NCBI GenBank assembly: GCA_052143315.1
Contig: JBKQTE010000065.1
Span: 1 to 31,685 of the forward strand
Reading direction: 5' to 3'
Length of the DNA stretch: 31,685 nt
From: DASZIT01 sp052143315
Lineage (GTDB): Bacteria > Actinomycetota > Acidimicrobiia > Acidimicrobiales > RAAP-2
The translations under genes were made by a program, and so were the position numbers. Under the pieces are notes generated by a model. It worked only from the letters and a program-made list of their open reading frames with translations, had not been told where the DNA came from and made no database searches. Positions 31,498-31,685 of this stretch are shown one piece after another (positions within the stretch are counted from its first letter, which is position 1; every line of letters begins with the position of its first letter).

Positions 31498-31685
31498 TCA
31501 GGCTGTCGGCCTGAGCTCGACGCTGACCTCGAGTCCGAGTGCGGTGGCGACCCGCTGGAGGGTGGTGATCGTGGCCCCCACTCCACCCGACTCGAGCCGG
31601 TCGATCGCGGCCTGACTGGTACCCATGCGGCGGGCGAGCTCTCGCTGGCTGAGTCCGGCGGCTTCTCGGGCGTCGTGAATGCGCT
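31498..31685 (-). CDS. Xre-family HTH regulator/antitoxin (partial)
   Basis: The last 62 codons of a minus-strand gene whose start lies beyond the window end at TGA (31500-31498). The peptide has a complete HTH_3 pattern: AREAAGLSQRELARRMGTSQ, then AAIDRLESGG and TLQRVATALGLEVSVELRP. The ending fits the Xre antitoxins that accompany HigB/RelE-type toxins; the toxin gene, if any, would lie beyond the window. The adjacent TA genes make an antitoxin role plausible. Confidence 0.8.
   Translation of the reverse strand, partial: RIHDAREAAGLSQRELARRMGTSQAAIDRLESGGVGATITTLQRVATALGLEVSVELRPTA

Overview
The window is high-G+C DNA (about 70% in the central part) with actinobacterial features: frequent GTG starts, 1-8 bp gene overlaps, DUF2510 membrane proteins, a homodimeric AceE-type pyruvate dehydrogenase, a PduO-type cobalamin adenosyltransferase beside MetH, and a split-gene family that I recall from Acidimicrobiia. 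An uncultured or little-studied member of Acidimicrobiia is the best guess; this is an inference, since no rRNA or ribosomal gene is present.

Region 1 (1 to about 4588) is the right-hand part of an integrated mobile element with visibly lower G+C. It holds the C-terminal end of a resolvase, a replication-type P-loop ATPase, an excisionase-like HTH protein, a divergent hypothetical protein and a 510-residue large serine recombinase. The recombinase gene sits at the chromosomal junction. Directly beyond it begins, mid-protein, the 3' part of a host gene (to 5061), so the element appears to have split a conserved coding sequence. The left end lies outside the window.

Region 2 (5106-9595, minus strand) carries an uncharacterised three-gene cluster (a 151-residue protein, an SPFH protein with a C-terminal zinc ribbon, and a second zinc-ribbon protein), then leucyl aminopeptidase and cobalamin adenosyltransferase. 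Region 3 (9668-15079, plus strand) has cobalamin-dependent methionine synthase MetH, divergent from the adenosyltransferase, followed by two membrane proteins that both end in a DUF2510 domain.

Region 4 (15117-21594, minus strand) reads as a 2-oxoacid dehydrogenase and lipoylation operon: E3 (lpd), E2, a single-polypeptide LipB-LipA fusion, an M24 peptidase and an SDR that lacks the usual Tyr/Lys pair. The matching E1 (aceE) lies about 4 kb away on the other strand (25368-28100). E2 carries one lipoyl lysine; LipB would transfer octanoate to it and LipA would insert the sulfurs. Between them lie a DrrAB-like ABC exporter, a DUF2203 protein, a 3-hydroxyacyl-CoA-dehydrogenase-like SDR and RNase HI. 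An HhH-GPD protein and ThiE follow aceE.

Region 5 (29641-31685) is a cluster of toxin-antitoxin-like genes: a DUF433-like/PIN-like pair, a VapBC pair and the end of an Xre-type regulator. A theme of the whole window is that many genes have a TANNNT -10 hexamer only 6-9 nt before the start codon, which suggests widespread leaderless transcripts. No tRNA, rRNA, CRISPR array, insertion sequence or riboswitch was recognised, and no gene-free stretch exceeds 300 bases.
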